Assembly (NCBI RefSeq): GCF_002056795.1
Contig: NZ_CP020104.1
Span: 3,979,001-4,043,000 of the forward strand
DNA: 64,000 nucleotides
Origin: Spirosoma aerolatum
Lineage (GTDB): Bacteria; Bacteroidota; Bacteroidia; Cytophagales; Spirosomataceae
Reading direction: 5' to 3'
Positions within the stretch are counted from its first letter, which is position 1, and each line of letters starts with the position of its first letter. The notes under the pieces are model-generated. The model was not told the origin of the DNA. It searched no databases and saw nothing but the letters and a program-made list of their open reading frames with translations. The translations under genes and the position numbers were made by a program. This document shows positions 34,734 through 43,550 of this stretch, piece after piece.

Positions 34734-35447
34734 TTATCCGCGGCTGATTAAACGCCCCTCAATATGCTTTCGATTAAGCTGTGCTCTATATTGATCGCCA
34801 ATCGGAATGACCTGCCCATCCCGTAGGGTCAGTTCATTTTTACCTATTGATGCGATTGCTCCCCGATGAACCAGGTATGAGCGATGCACACGCAAAAATA
34901 CGTCACCTTTGAGCTGTTCTTCCATTTTAGTGATCGACAGAATCGGCAAGAACGTTTGAGTAGACGTCACGATTTGTAGAAAATTCTCCTGAGCTTTCAT
35001 ATACAGTACATCGTCATACGCAATCTGAACATAATTCAACGCTTCGCGTACAAAAAAGTAGGGAGCTATCGTTGACGTTTCCGGGGCAACGAGCAATCGT
35101 TGTCGTACTTTTTCAATGCTTTGTAAGAATCGGTCCAGTTCCAGCGGCTTAAGAAGAAAATCGACCGGCGACACCTCATAACAGTCCAGTGCATAATGTC
35201 GGTACGATGTAACAAAAATTACAAGGGGAGGCCGTGGCAAACTTCGGATTAACGATAAACCCGACATATCAGGCAGTTCAATATCGCAGATGAGTACATC
35301 CACTTCAACCTGTGCCAGTTTGGCATAGGCTTCTATCGCTGAACTACATACACCTACCAGCTCCAACAATGGATTCATCTGAACAAATTTGGTGATGACC
35401 TTTTTCCAGATGGCATCATCATCGACCACCAGTGTGTTTATTTTCAT
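34734..35447 (-). CDS. LytTR-family response regulator
   Basis: DNA-binding regulator of 237 residues. Receiver domain (about 1-120): acidic pair NTLVVDDDAIW, phospho-Asp in VDVLICDIELPDMSG, Thr in IFVTSYRHYAL, and Lys in VDFLLKPLELDRF. LytTR DNA-binding domain (about 137-235): FFVREALNYVQIAYDDVLYM, QIVTSTQTFLPI, FLRVHRSYLVH and GDQYRAQLNRKHIEG. The gene is the upstream member of the pair with the TPR histidine kinase. The pairing is notable because LytTR regulators usually act with LytS-type kinases, while this kinase is HisKA-type. Confidence 0.93.
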   Translation of the reverse strand: MKINTLVVDDDAIWKKVITKFVQMNPLLELVGVCSSAIEAYAKLAQVEVDVLICDIELPDMSGLSLIRSLPRPPLVIFVTSYRHYALDCYEVSPVDFLLKPLELDRFLQSIEKVRQRLLVAPETSTIAPYFFVREALNYVQIAYDDVLYMKAQENFLQIVTSTQTFLPILSITKMEEQLKGDVFLRVHRSYLVHRGAIASIGKNELTLRDGQVIPIGDQYRAQLNRKHIEGRLISRG

Positions 35448-36067
35448 AAATCGTTATGATGTCATTATTCCAAATAACGAACCTAATAAGGAACTATAGT
35501 CTACAAATTAACTATTTACGCTCTCTCTCCCCTTATCATTTGCCCTTATAAACTAAAAATAGCTTAATCAACTCTCTTTTCATGGACATTTACAGCGCGT
35601 TCATCCACAAATCAACCCTTTTAATAGACTTTTCGAATTTCGTTTTTGGGCTGAAACTATACTGAATTATTTTTGGTATCAGTACAAAGGATTAAGAATA
35701 CCTACCTAAAGGTATAAATTAACGTTATTAGAATAACACTAATCTTTTCAGGCTTAACTCAACAAATGTAAACTGTTGCCTGTCCCGAATGGCCATAAGG
35801 TTATAGTACTGTCTTGCTCGTTCTGACAAGCTATTCTGGTGCATGCGGATGTATCTAATACATGTTCCGAATAATGGCTAAAAGTAATGACCTGAAAGAG
35901 ACTCCCTCTATGTAATTTACCTATCGGTCAATTCAGGAGACATTGTGTAGCCCTGCTTTACCTTTTGCCGGGTGCATCCATATAAAAGTCCGCCTATTTC
36001 TGGTTTTACACAGGTTGTGCTTGCAGGCCTGGTTCGATTTCCTTTTGCATTACTAAATAACCCATAT
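35448..36067. other. 620-bp AT-rich intergenic region between divergent regulators
   Basis: Lies between the start of the LytTR gene (minus) and the ECF sigma factor gene (plus). No gene, tRNA or convincing terminator was found. A short inverted repeat GTTATT/AATAAC occurs near 35724. Long leaders or promoters for both regulators are likely, but I could not point to exact boxes. Confidence 0.4.
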
Positions 36068-36628
36068 ATGAAACGCTTATCCGACCGAACACTCGTCATG
36101 CAGTATGTACAGAATAAAGACAATCAATGCCTGGCTCATCTTTATTGCCGGCACCGGGCCTGGGTTTATCGCACTTGTATGTCTTACTGCAAAGATCCCG
36201 ATGAGGCCAATGATCTGACTCAGGAGATTTTTATCCGGTTAATCTATAAACTGGATAGTTTTAGCGAAAAATCTTCATTTACCACCTGGCTCTGGGCAGT
36301 AACCACCAATTATTGTGCTCTTCAGCTTCGAAGAGAGCAACGCAACAGGACTATGAAACAACACTATTTACGTGACTATGATACCCATTTAATTAATAAT
36401 CAGGACGCATCTTTCGCTGCCTCAATGCTGATGGAACATGTGATGTCTCTATTACCCGATCACCAGCGTGATTTACTATGTACTAAATATTGCGATGGCG
36501 TATCGGTGGAAACAATTGCGATTGATCAACGTTCAACGATTGGCTCGGTAAAGATGCGCCTGCAACGGGCCAGAGATCGGGCCCGACAGCTATACAGACA
36601 CGCACAGGGACAGTATTATTCGGAGTAA
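36068..36628 (+). CDS. ECF-type RNA polymerase sigma factor
   Basis: Alternative sigma factor of 186 residues, starting at the ATG at 36068 (MKRLSDRTLVMQYVQNKDNQ). Region 2 runs about 10-80: LAHLYCRHRAWVYRTCMSYC, the core-binding DPDEANDLTQEIFIRLIYKL and the -10-recognising SSFTTWLWAVTTNYCALQ. Region 4 covers about 125-180: LLPDHQRDLLCTKYCDGVSV and TIGSVKMRLQRARDRARQLY. An upstream ATG in the same frame at 35972 would add 32 residues that do not fit the family. No anti-sigma factor is recognisable; the next gene is a 71-residue protein of unknown role. Confidence 0.93.
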   Translation: MKRLSDRTLVMQYVQNKDNQCLAHLYCRHRAWVYRTCMSYCKDPDEANDLTQEIFIRLIYKLDSFSEKSSFTTWLWAVTTNYCALQLRREQRNRTMKQHYLRDYDTHLINNQDASFAASMLMEHVMSLLPDHQRDLLCTKYCDGVSVETIAIDQRSTIGSVKMRLQRARDRARQLYRHAQGQYYSE

Positions 36629-36687
36629 ATTCAAAATCGGTCCTACTTGTTTTATTTTACTTAATTTCCTCTTTTGCAACTCATAAA

Positions 36688-36903
36688 ATGAAAGACCAAC
36701 TTCAGAATCTACTTACAAAACAGAACATTAAACAGATCCAGGTATATCGTTTTCATGACTCAAAGCTGCACGGCCAAAGCGGTCAATGGGTGCTAGGTCA
36801 TGAGTATATTCAGGTAGGCGACTCGCCCTACAATTTAAATCGGCTTATGAATTTCCGGGTCACAGACGAGGTATTGCGGCTCTATTTTGCCAACGGGCAT
36901 TAA
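36688..36903 (+). CDS. Small protein of unknown function downstream of the sigma factor
   Basis: A 71-residue soluble protein (MKDQLQNLLTKQNIKQIQVY at the start) with a mixed charged composition and no signal or TM segment. It follows the ECF sigma gene by 59 bp on the same strand and precedes a perfect 13-bp hairpin, so it is probably the second gene of the unit. It is too small for a typical anti-sigma factor, but its position allows a regulatory role. No family recognised. Confidence 0.55.
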   Translation: MKDQLQNLLTKQNIKQIQVYRFHDSKLHGQSGQWVLGHEYIQVGDSPYNLNRLMNFRVTDEVLRLYFANGH

Positions 36904-36915
36904 TTCATCAATGAC

Positions 36916-36982
36916 GTACGCTATACAGTTCTGGTGGACTTCTGCTCTTTCTAAACCTTACCTATCAAGCTGTATAGCGTAC
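36916..36982. terminator. Hairpin between the 71-residue gene and the SanA-like gene
   Basis: Perfect 13-bp arms (GTACGCTATACAG, 36916-36928; CTGTATAGCGTAC, 36970-36982) with a 41-nt loop, placed between convergent genes. The loop is long for a classic terminator, but the arms are exact. Confidence 0.55.
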
Positions 36983-36995
36983 AGTAAAACCATAC

Positions 36996-37700
36996 TTATG
37001 AATTCCGTTTTCGTTCGGAATTTCCTTTTTCGGGTTGTGGCCGGATCACGTAAATATCGAGCAGCGCATAAGGACGAGCCAGGTATTCCCGAACTAGCGT
37101 ACGAAGTGAATAACCATCCGGTACATCCTGGGCAGCAAAAGCGATGGCTTCCATACCTTCATGATTACCAATGTACAGTGCCCGAGCATTATGAAAGTTC
37201 TGAGAAATGATCGTGATTTTCTGCTGCTTAAAAAAATCTTTACAACGTACAACCGAATCGAATGTTCGGTAACCAGCATAGTCGGGAAGCATAGCCGATG
37301 GGGGAACACCCAGACGAATCAGCGCCCGCTTCATATCGGCCGGTTCGTTATAATATTCCGAATCGTTGTTGCCACTCAGAATGAGGTATTTCACTTTCCC
37401 TTCTTTCCAAAGCCGTGCAGTGGCTTCCATGCGATAGCGAAAGAATAGATTTTCTTTGCCCGAACGAACAAATTTACTGGTGCCGAGCACGAGTCCATAA
37501 TCGTTGGCTGGTAGTTCATTAATGTTAAAATACACCTGATTACGGGTATTATAAACCACCCACCAGTTGCAAACCAGAACGACCATAGCGCCTAAAAAAG
37601 CACTGGCAATAATACCCTTTACGACCCGCTTTACTACACGGACGCCCACCGCTTCATGCGGAAACTCATCGCTGTAGGTTGTAGCCAAGGTCGTATTCAT
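36996..37700 (-). CDS. SanA/YdcF-like DUF218 membrane protein
   Basis: A 234-residue protein with one N-terminal TM helix (GIIASAFLGAMVVLVCNWWV, about 29-48) and a DUF218 domain: YGLVLGTSKFVRSGKENLFF, ATARLWKEGKVKYLILSGNN, PADMKRALIRLGVPPSAMLP, TFDSVVRCKDFF and ITIISQNFHNARALYIG. E. coli SanA affects envelope permeability to vancomycin at high temperature; its enzymatic activity is uncertain. It begins exactly after the VOC gene stop (TAA-ATG with no gap), so the two are probably translated together. Confidence 0.85.
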   Translation of the reverse strand: MNTTLATTYSDEFPHEAVGVRVVKRVVKGIIASAFLGAMVVLVCNWWVVYNTRNQVYFNINELPANDYGLVLGTSKFVRSGKENLFFRYRMEATARLWKEGKVKYLILSGNNDSEYYNEPADMKRALIRLGVPPSAMLPDYAGYRTFDSVVRCKDFFKQQKITIISQNFHNARALYIGNHEGMEAIAFAAQDVPDGYSLRTLVREYLARPYALLDIYVIRPQPEKGNSERKRNS

Positions 37701-38069
37701 TTAGGGTAATTTAAAATGTGGATTTTCAATTAGTCCAACCACATTACCAAACGGATCGCATACAGAGGCTACTTTAATACCTTCCCCTACATCCTGAATA
37801 TCGGCCTTCAGGGTTGCGCCCAAACTAATCCAGTGCTGTATGCTGTGCTCTATAGCCGAAACACCCCAGTAGGCCAGAGCACCTACTGGGCCTGGTTGCA
37901 GATTGGGATCGAGTCCGAGTTCGTATCCGCCTACAGTAAAGCCTACGTAAAAGGGCTCATCGAAATAGGGAGCAATCCCCAAAACGTTCGTATACCACTC
38001 TTTCGTCTCTGTCAGGTTCGGCGCGGCATAAATTACTGTCCGCAATCCCAATACGTTTGCACCCATCAT
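37701..38069 (-). CDS. VOC-family (glyoxalase/dioxygenase fold) protein
   Basis: A 122-residue single-domain protein with two beta-alpha-beta-beta-beta units: LRTVIYAAPNLTETKEWYTN, LGIAPYFDEPFYVGFTVGGY, and the C-terminal half ending VASVCDPFGNVVGLIENPHF, in which DPFGN is a hallmark. Substrates in this superfamily range from methylglyoxal adducts to antibiotics, so no reaction is assigned. It abuts the SanA-like gene directly and lies 61 bp downstream of topoisomerase IV A on the same strand. Confidence 0.88.
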   Translation of the reverse strand: MMGANVLGLRTVIYAAPNLTETKEWYTNVLGIAPYFDEPFYVGFTVGGYELGLDPNLQPGPVGALAYWGVSAIEHSIQHWISLGATLKADIQDVGEGIKVASVCDPFGNVVGLIENPHFKLP

Positions 38070-38130
38070 AATCAGCTTTTAATTACAGCATTACGGTTTC
38101 GAATCGTTCGTTAAGTCCTCAAAACCATAA

Positions 38131-40854
38131 TCAGGAAAACAAACCCAACTGCACGGGCTCTTTCTCTTCAACAATTGCGGGCTCAGCCGTCGACTCCTCA
38201 GATATCTGGACAGATGCCTTTACCACTTCTTTTACAATTTTAGGAGCCAGCAATTTTACCTCTTTCACTTTTGCAAACGGCAGCTTATTCCCTAACGCCT
38301 TCCAGCCGCGAACATCGATAAAACCTTCGGGCTCAAGTACCATTTTTTCCTGAGGCCCCCGCTCTTTCACCTGATGTATGATTTCGATTCGTGGATAACG
38401 ATCTGTGCTGACAGCCAGGAGCTTCGACCCTTTAACATCACCGATAAAACTGAATTTCTTGTCGACCGAAGTTGTTTCCACCTTAAATCGCTTCACATAC
38501 CAGGATTTTTGATTTGCTTCAAAATACACAGCCGACAGCACGGTTTCCGGATCAAATTTCATGAGCACAGCAATATCGGAAGGCTCGTATCGATTAGTCA
38601 GATCAAACGTCGTGAGTTCGTACTGGCCATCTTTATAAACCACCAGAATACTGTCTTTGGCATCAAAATTCCCCAGTAGTCGCCCCCGTTCATCGCGGTT
38701 GAGCCGTCCGAGGTGATCGTCGTACCAGATATCAACGCCACCCAGGGTCGAAACACCACCCGTTTTCTGGGTAATCTTTCGGACTGGATATTTCGTCAAT
38801 ATATTTCCCTGTGCTGAGCGATTTTTTATCGAAAGTGAGGCAAAGTCAAAATCAAACTGTTTCACCTTCGCCGAACTCTGCGCGGTCAGATTGATCGTGA
38901 TCACCTCAGCTTCGCCATTGTCGTTTGCACTAAAATAGGTCATCTTCGACTTTGGATTACCCATCGTCAGGTCATATTCCCGATCGCGGGTAACACCCGT
39001 CACCGGGAATCGTTTCACCATGGTAATGCCCGACTTCCCATCCAGATAGGCGATATTGTAAATCTTACGTTCGTCAGCCTTTTTGAAGACGGATACATAT
39101 ACAATATCCTTTCCAACAAACACCTTATCCTGCACTTTCGTCACCAGGCACTTCCCATCCCGACGGAATACAATAATATCGTCGATATCGGAACAGTCGC
39201 TGACATACTCATCCTTCTTGAGCCCATAGCCTATAAATCCACCTTCACGATCTACATACAGTTTCTGGTTGGCAGCCGCCACCACACTGGCTGCTATCGT
39301 GTTGAAACTGCGGATTTCGGTCCGGCGCTCACGGCCTTTCCCGTACTTCTTCTGCAACTCTTTGTAATAAACAATAGCATACCGGGTAATATTCGCCAGA
39401 TTATCTTCTGTTTCGGCCAGTTCCTGTTCTAGCCGACGCATCAGTTCATCGGCTTTGAAACCATCGTATTTGGAAATACGCTTGATCTTAATTTCCGTAA
39501 GCCGAATGAGGTCGTCTTCGGTTATTTCCCGGTAGAACTGTTTCTTAAAGGGTTTTAAGGCTTTATCAATCGTTTGTAGAACGGCCTCAAACGTTTCGCA
39601 CTCCTCGATTTTGCGGTAAATCCGGTTTTCGATAAAGATCTTTTCGAGCGAACTATACAGCAACCGTTCCATCAGCTCACTACGCCGAATTTCCAGTTCC
39701 CGTTGCAGCAACTGTACAGTCTGATGCGTATTGACCCGTAAGATGTCGGTTACATTAACGAAATGCGGTTTCTCGCCAATGATCACACAGGCATTCGGCG
39801 AAATCGACACCTCGCAATCGGTAAAGGCATACAAGGCATCAATCGTTACATCGGGCGATACACCGGGTTGCAGATGAACCAGAATTTCAACGTCTCTAGC
39901 CGTATTATCAACCACAGCCGCCACATTCCGACTCGGTGCCTTTATTCGGATTTTACCCAATTCAGCAGCTTTAACAATCGAGTCGATAAGCTGCGATGTG
40001 GTCACGCCGAAGGGCACATCCCGAATAGCGAGTGTTTTCTTATCCAGTTCTTCGATACGCGCCCGAACCCGAACCTTGCCCCCACGCTGACCATCGTTGT
40101 AGTTGCTCACGTCGATGAGGCCTCCCGTTTGGAAATCAGGAAAGAGCGACACCGGTTTATCTTTCAGAATCTGAATAGATGCTTCAACCAGTTCATTGAA
40201 GTTATGTGGGAGAATTTTGGTCGAAAGCCCTACGGCAATCCCTTCAACCCCTTGTGCCAGCAGTAGGGGGAATTTAACGGGTAAGGTTACCGGCTCTCGT
40301 TTGCGACCATCGTACGACAACTGCCACTCGGTAGTTTTATCGTTATAAATGGTATCCAGGGCAAACTTTGAGAGCCGCACTTCAATATACCGGGGGGCAG
40401 CAGCGCCATCGCCCGTGCGAACATCGCCCCAGCTCCCTTGCGTATCAAACAGGAGTTCTTTTTGCCCAATATTGACAAGCGCTTCGCCAATGGAGGCATC
40501 ACCATGAGGGTGATACTGCATGGTTTGCCCGATCACATTGGCCACTTTATTGAATCGGCCATCATCCATTTCCTTCAGGGCGTGCAGAATCCGACGCTGA
40601 ACGGGTTTCAACCCATCTTCAACCGCCGGAACAGCCCGTTCGAGGATAACGTAGGATGCGTATTCGAGGAAATAAGATTCATACAGCCCTGACACCACCG
40701 TCTGGTCGTGCAGAACATCACTGGAGGGAGTAGTAGGTTGGTTTTCCGGTTCAATGGGTTCTGTCAACTCAATGCCATCAGCTCTTGCTTCCGCATCGGG
40801 TCCTTGTGAATCATCGTCCATTAATCCTTCACTTTCTTCATTTATCATTGACAT
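38131..40854 (-). CDS. parC: DNA topoisomerase IV subunit A
   Basis: Type II topoisomerase A subunit that unlinks daughter chromosomes. The 907 residues carry the breakage domain (DGLKPVQRRILHALKEMDDG, QTMQYHPHGDASIGEALVNI, and the catalytic Tyr in GAAAPRYIEVRLSKFA), the tower and coiled-coil region (about 400-520), and a beta-propeller C-terminal domain. The first 48 residues are acidic and not conserved. The sequence is of the Bacteroidota topoisomerase IV A type rather than gyrase A: the gyrase-box motif is not evident in the C-terminal domain. parE is not in the window, so gyrase cannot be excluded by context. Confidence 0.88.
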   Translation of the reverse strand: MSMINEESEGLMDDDSQGPDAEARADGIELTEPIEPENQPTTPSSDVLHDQTVVSGLYESYFLEYASYVILERAVPAVEDGLKPVQRRILHALKEMDDGRFNKVANVIGQTMQYHPHGDASIGEALVNIGQKELLFDTQGSWGDVRTGDGAAAPRYIEVRLSKFALDTIYNDKTTEWQLSYDGRKREPVTLPVKFPLLLAQGVEGIAVGLSTKILPHNFNELVEASIQILKDKPVSLFPDFQTGGLIDVSNYNDGQRGGKVRVRARIEELDKKTLAIRDVPFGVTTSQLIDSIVKAAELGKIRIKAPSRNVAAVVDNTARDVEILVHLQPGVSPDVTIDALYAFTDCEVSISPNACVIIGEKPHFVNVTDILRVNTHQTVQLLQRELEIRRSELMERLLYSSLEKIFIENRIYRKIEECETFEAVLQTIDKALKPFKKQFYREITEDDLIRLTEIKIKRISKYDGFKADELMRRLEQELAETEDNLANITRYAIVYYKELQKKYGKGRERRTEIRSFNTIAASVVAAANQKLYVDREGGFIGYGLKKDEYVSDCSDIDDIIVFRRDGKCLVTKVQDKVFVGKDIVYVSVFKKADERKIYNIAYLDGKSGITMVKRFPVTGVTRDREYDLTMGNPKSKMTYFSANDNGEAEVITINLTAQSSAKVKQFDFDFASLSIKNRSAQGNILTKYPVRKITQKTGGVSTLGGVDIWYDDHLGRLNRDERGRLLGNFDAKDSILVVYKDGQYELTTFDLTNRYEPSDIAVLMKFDPETVLSAVYFEANQKSWYVKRFKVETTSVDKKFSFIGDVKGSKLLAVSTDRYPRIEIIHQVKERGPQEKMVLEPEGFIDVRGWKALGNKLPFAKVKEVKLLAPKIVKEVVKASVQISEESTAEPAIVEEKEPVQLGLFS

Positions 40855-41092
40855 GATGGAGAATTGTTCCAGCCAATAAACAGGTGGATATTGGGTTCAA
40901 TTGGTGTTGTATTCGATTCCTTAAATATACGAATTTTTTCTCAAAAAATGGCTTCTGGCTGCGTAAAACGATTATTTTCTAACGGCTTAACCTTATCACT
41001 TCAGGAAACGAATCCCGACCATGAATGATTAGTCACACGGCTAACCAGCTAACCAGTCCAAGCTCGAAAATCGGTCTATACAAGCTGTTCGG

Positions 41093-42502
41093 TCAAGCAG
41101 GAAACAGACCATCGTAATGGGGAGATGGCAAAAATATGCCCCCGCTTTCGGCATAAAAGGAAGCATCGGTCGGATATACTCCTCGCTGGGTTCGAGTCCA
41201 GGTGGCCCCGGCTTTAGGGTGATAGGCCATCAATTTGTCCCAGTTTTTAAAATACTGATGCCCATTCGTTTCCTGCAAGCCGATGGCCATACCCGGAAAA
41301 GGTGCTAACCGGGCAGCTACATTTTTATTCCAATCGACCAGAATGGGATTTACAGTCAGGTCGGCGCAAAAGCAGGGCACCTTTTTTTCAAAGGCGAGTT
41401 GAGCGATTTTCATCGTCATACTCAGGGTCTTGGCAATAGCTTTAACGGCAATTGCCGAATAGCCCTGTTGAATACGTATAGCGGCATCGTCAACGGTATG
41501 AGCACTCTCATCGGCGGCAATACGTACCCCCAGATCACCTACAAATTCCTCATTTCGCTCATCAAATGGTTCTTCAATAACCGCAATCTGGTCGAATGCC
41601 CCAATTTTATGTGCATGGTCCAGAAAGCGGAGCAACGTCTCTTTCTTCTCATACCGCCCGTTGGCATCAAAGTAATAGGGAATCTTACCACTTTGGGTAT
41701 AAGGCGTTTCATAATGCCCAATGGCTTTGTGCACTGCCGTCAGAAAAGCCAGGTCTTTTTCCAGCATGTCGGCCTGGGTACCAGCAGCACCGGTTTTTAG
41801 CTTTAAGATAAAATACCCTTCATCAGCAGCTTTTTTGATGCTCTCTACGGTAGCTCCCACGCTGAACGATGGAATACTGGCCACTTTCTCATGGTGATAG
41901 GACAGGCCCGATCTGTAGGGAGCAGGAATGATGTCATCGAAACGCGTCAGGCCGTTTTCGTGAGCATACAGAAGCCAGGCTGCATTATCAACACTAACGA
42001 GTGCGTTGAGCGCAAAGGTTTTCCGTAAGTCTGGGTTTCGGGTAATGGTTTTAGCATACGCATAAACCTCTGGAAAGAGATTATCCAGCAAAGTAACGGG
42101 GTCCGTAAACGTATTCCCTTTCAGCATTTGCAGGGCCCGATCGCTGATAGCATACATGAGTGCATTACCTACCCGTTCGGAATGGTTTGCAAACACCTTT
42201 GCATCGGACCAGAGCACCCCTTGCGTACACAGCCCGACTTTACGAATACCCGACTCACTTTCCAGTAATGAGGCTACCTGCCAGCTTTCCGTGATGGCAC
42301 TTCCCTTGAATCGATACGGATTGAGTGGCTCCCGCTCAAAATTTGAATCCACCTGCCTGATCCGGATGATCGTCGACTGTTTAGGCAGATTCACTAATTG
42401 GGGAAACCCCACCGAATTGGTAGCGCCCAGGGCCATGACAAACCCGGCAGAGCGAATGAATTCCCGGCGAGTCAGGTTTTCGGTTTGGCAGTGTTCATTC
42501 AT
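41093..42502 (-). CDS. Enolase-superfamily enzyme (mandelate racemase/muconate lactonising type), Tat-exported
   Basis: About 469 residues from the ATG at 42502; a TTG at 42532 overlapping the upstream stop would add 10 residues. A twin-arginine signal is present (TRREFIRSAGFVMALGATNS). The barrel residues of the superfamily are visible: Lys in FILKLKTGAAG, metal ligands in FDANGRYEKK, IEEPFDERNE and RIAADESAHT, and Lys in AVKAIAKTLSM. The reaction is abstraction of a proton alpha to a carboxylate; the substrate, probably a sugar acid or similar, is unknown. Translationally close to a 2-hydroxyacid dehydrogenase gene and 1 kb from an acetylxylan-esterase-like gene. Confidence 0.85.
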   Translation of the reverse strand: MNEHCQTENLTRREFIRSAGFVMALGATNSVGFPQLVNLPKQSTIIRIRQVDSNFEREPLNPYRFKGSAITESWQVASLLESESGIRKVGLCTQGVLWSDAKVFANHSERVGNALMYAISDRALQMLKGNTFTDPVTLLDNLFPEVYAYAKTITRNPDLRKTFALNALVSVDNAAWLLYAHENGLTRFDDIIPAPYRSGLSYHHEKVASIPSFSVGATVESIKKAADEGYFILKLKTGAAGTQADMLEKDLAFLTAVHKAIGHYETPYTQSGKIPYYFDANGRYEKKETLLRFLDHAHKIGAFDQIAVIEEPFDERNEEFVGDLGVRIAADESAHTVDDAAIRIQQGYSAIAVKAIAKTLSMTMKIAQLAFEKKVPCFCADLTVNPILVDWNKNVAARLAPFPGMAIGLQETNGHQYFKNWDKLMAYHPKAGATWTRTQRGVYPTDASFYAESGGIFLPSPHYDGLFPA

Positions 42503-42528
42503 TCGCCTTATCACATTATGCCGTCGGC

Positions 42529-43461
42529 TCAATACCCACGGGCTAAGTCTACGGCATTTTCGAGCGCTTCCCCCGCCCGAAACCGGGTTAGGTTCTTCAA
42601 AAATTGGTCTACTTTCCCAGCATCTTCATCCGGTTGACCACCACCCGTATGCTGTGTCAGTAATACGTTTGGCATTGTCCAGAGCGGGCTATCGCCAGAA
42701 AGGGGTTCCTGAGCCGTCACGTCCAGTACAGCACTCCCCAGCCGTCTTGATTGTAACGCATCGATCAGAGCGGCTTCATCGGTTGTGCTTCCCCGACCCA
42801 CATTGGCGTACATACTCCCAGGCTTCATTGCCTGAATGAGATCGGCCGAAAAAAAGCCGGCGGCTGTACCCGGCAGGCAGTTAATGACTATATCCGTTTG
42901 TGGCAAAACGGCTTTAAGATCATCTGCCGAATGCAGATCTGCGTGTGGATCCGTACGAGCCAGCATTTGTATGCTACAGGCAAAACCCGACAACATTTGC
43001 CGCATGGCCTGCCCAATGGTACCCGTGCCTAAAATTACCACCTGCTTATGGCGTAGTAAACCTGTCCGTTCCCGAATCGGCGTACCGACCCATTCCGAGC
43101 AGCTCTGAAGCACTGCCAATTCAGGAATACAACGGTATATGGCCAATATCCCAGCCAGCATCGTTTCAGCGCAGGGCCAGGCAAAGTAATCGCCCATATT
43201 CGCGACAGCGGCATTCAGTTGAACATGTTTATAGCCATCGAATCCAGCCGAGTCCAGTTGCCAGAACTTCATATTAGGGAGAGGTTCGGCAAACCAGGCT
43301 GCGGGCGGGTTACCCAGGATAAAATCGGCCGTCTGAAAAGCCTGTTTCTGCTCCTCCTGTGGCACATCATGGCGAAAAATGGCTGTAATATCCGGGGGAA
43401 GCTGCTGCTGAAGTTCAGCTTTTAACCGATTATCAAGGTTAGTATTAACGAATAGTTGCAT
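42529..43461 (-). CDS. D-2-hydroxyacid dehydrogenase family protein
   Basis: NAD(P)-dependent oxidoreductase of 310 residues. The Rossmann glycines are in VVILGTGTIGQAMRQML, followed by the catalytic-region signatures INCLPGTAAGFFSADLIQAM, YANVGRGSTTDEAALIDAL (Arg) and LDVTAQEPLSGDSPLWTMPN, then LTQHTGGG with the catalytic His. The 2-hydroxyacid substrate is not deducible, and a role with the adjacent enolase-superfamily enzyme in sugar-acid metabolism is inference. Upstream member of the two-gene unit. Confidence 0.9.
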   Translation of the reverse strand: MQLFVNTNLDNRLKAELQQQLPPDITAIFRHDVPQEEQKQAFQTADFILGNPPAAWFAEPLPNMKFWQLDSAGFDGYKHVQLNAAVANMGDYFAWPCAETMLAGILAIYRCIPELAVLQSCSEWVGTPIRERTGLLRHKQVVILGTGTIGQAMRQMLSGFACSIQMLARTDPHADLHSADDLKAVLPQTDIVINCLPGTAAGFFSADLIQAMKPGSMYANVGRGSTTDEAALIDALQSRRLGSAVLDVTAQEPLSGDSPLWTMPNVLLTQHTGGGQPDEDAGKVDQFLKNLTRFRAGEALENAVDLARGY

Positions 43462-43550
43462 ACGTATATTTACGCAAATCCAGGTTGATTAGTTGCGATT
43501 GCCCCATTATCTAACTGAAAAGCGATGAACTACCTTCAGGATCAAGGAAC

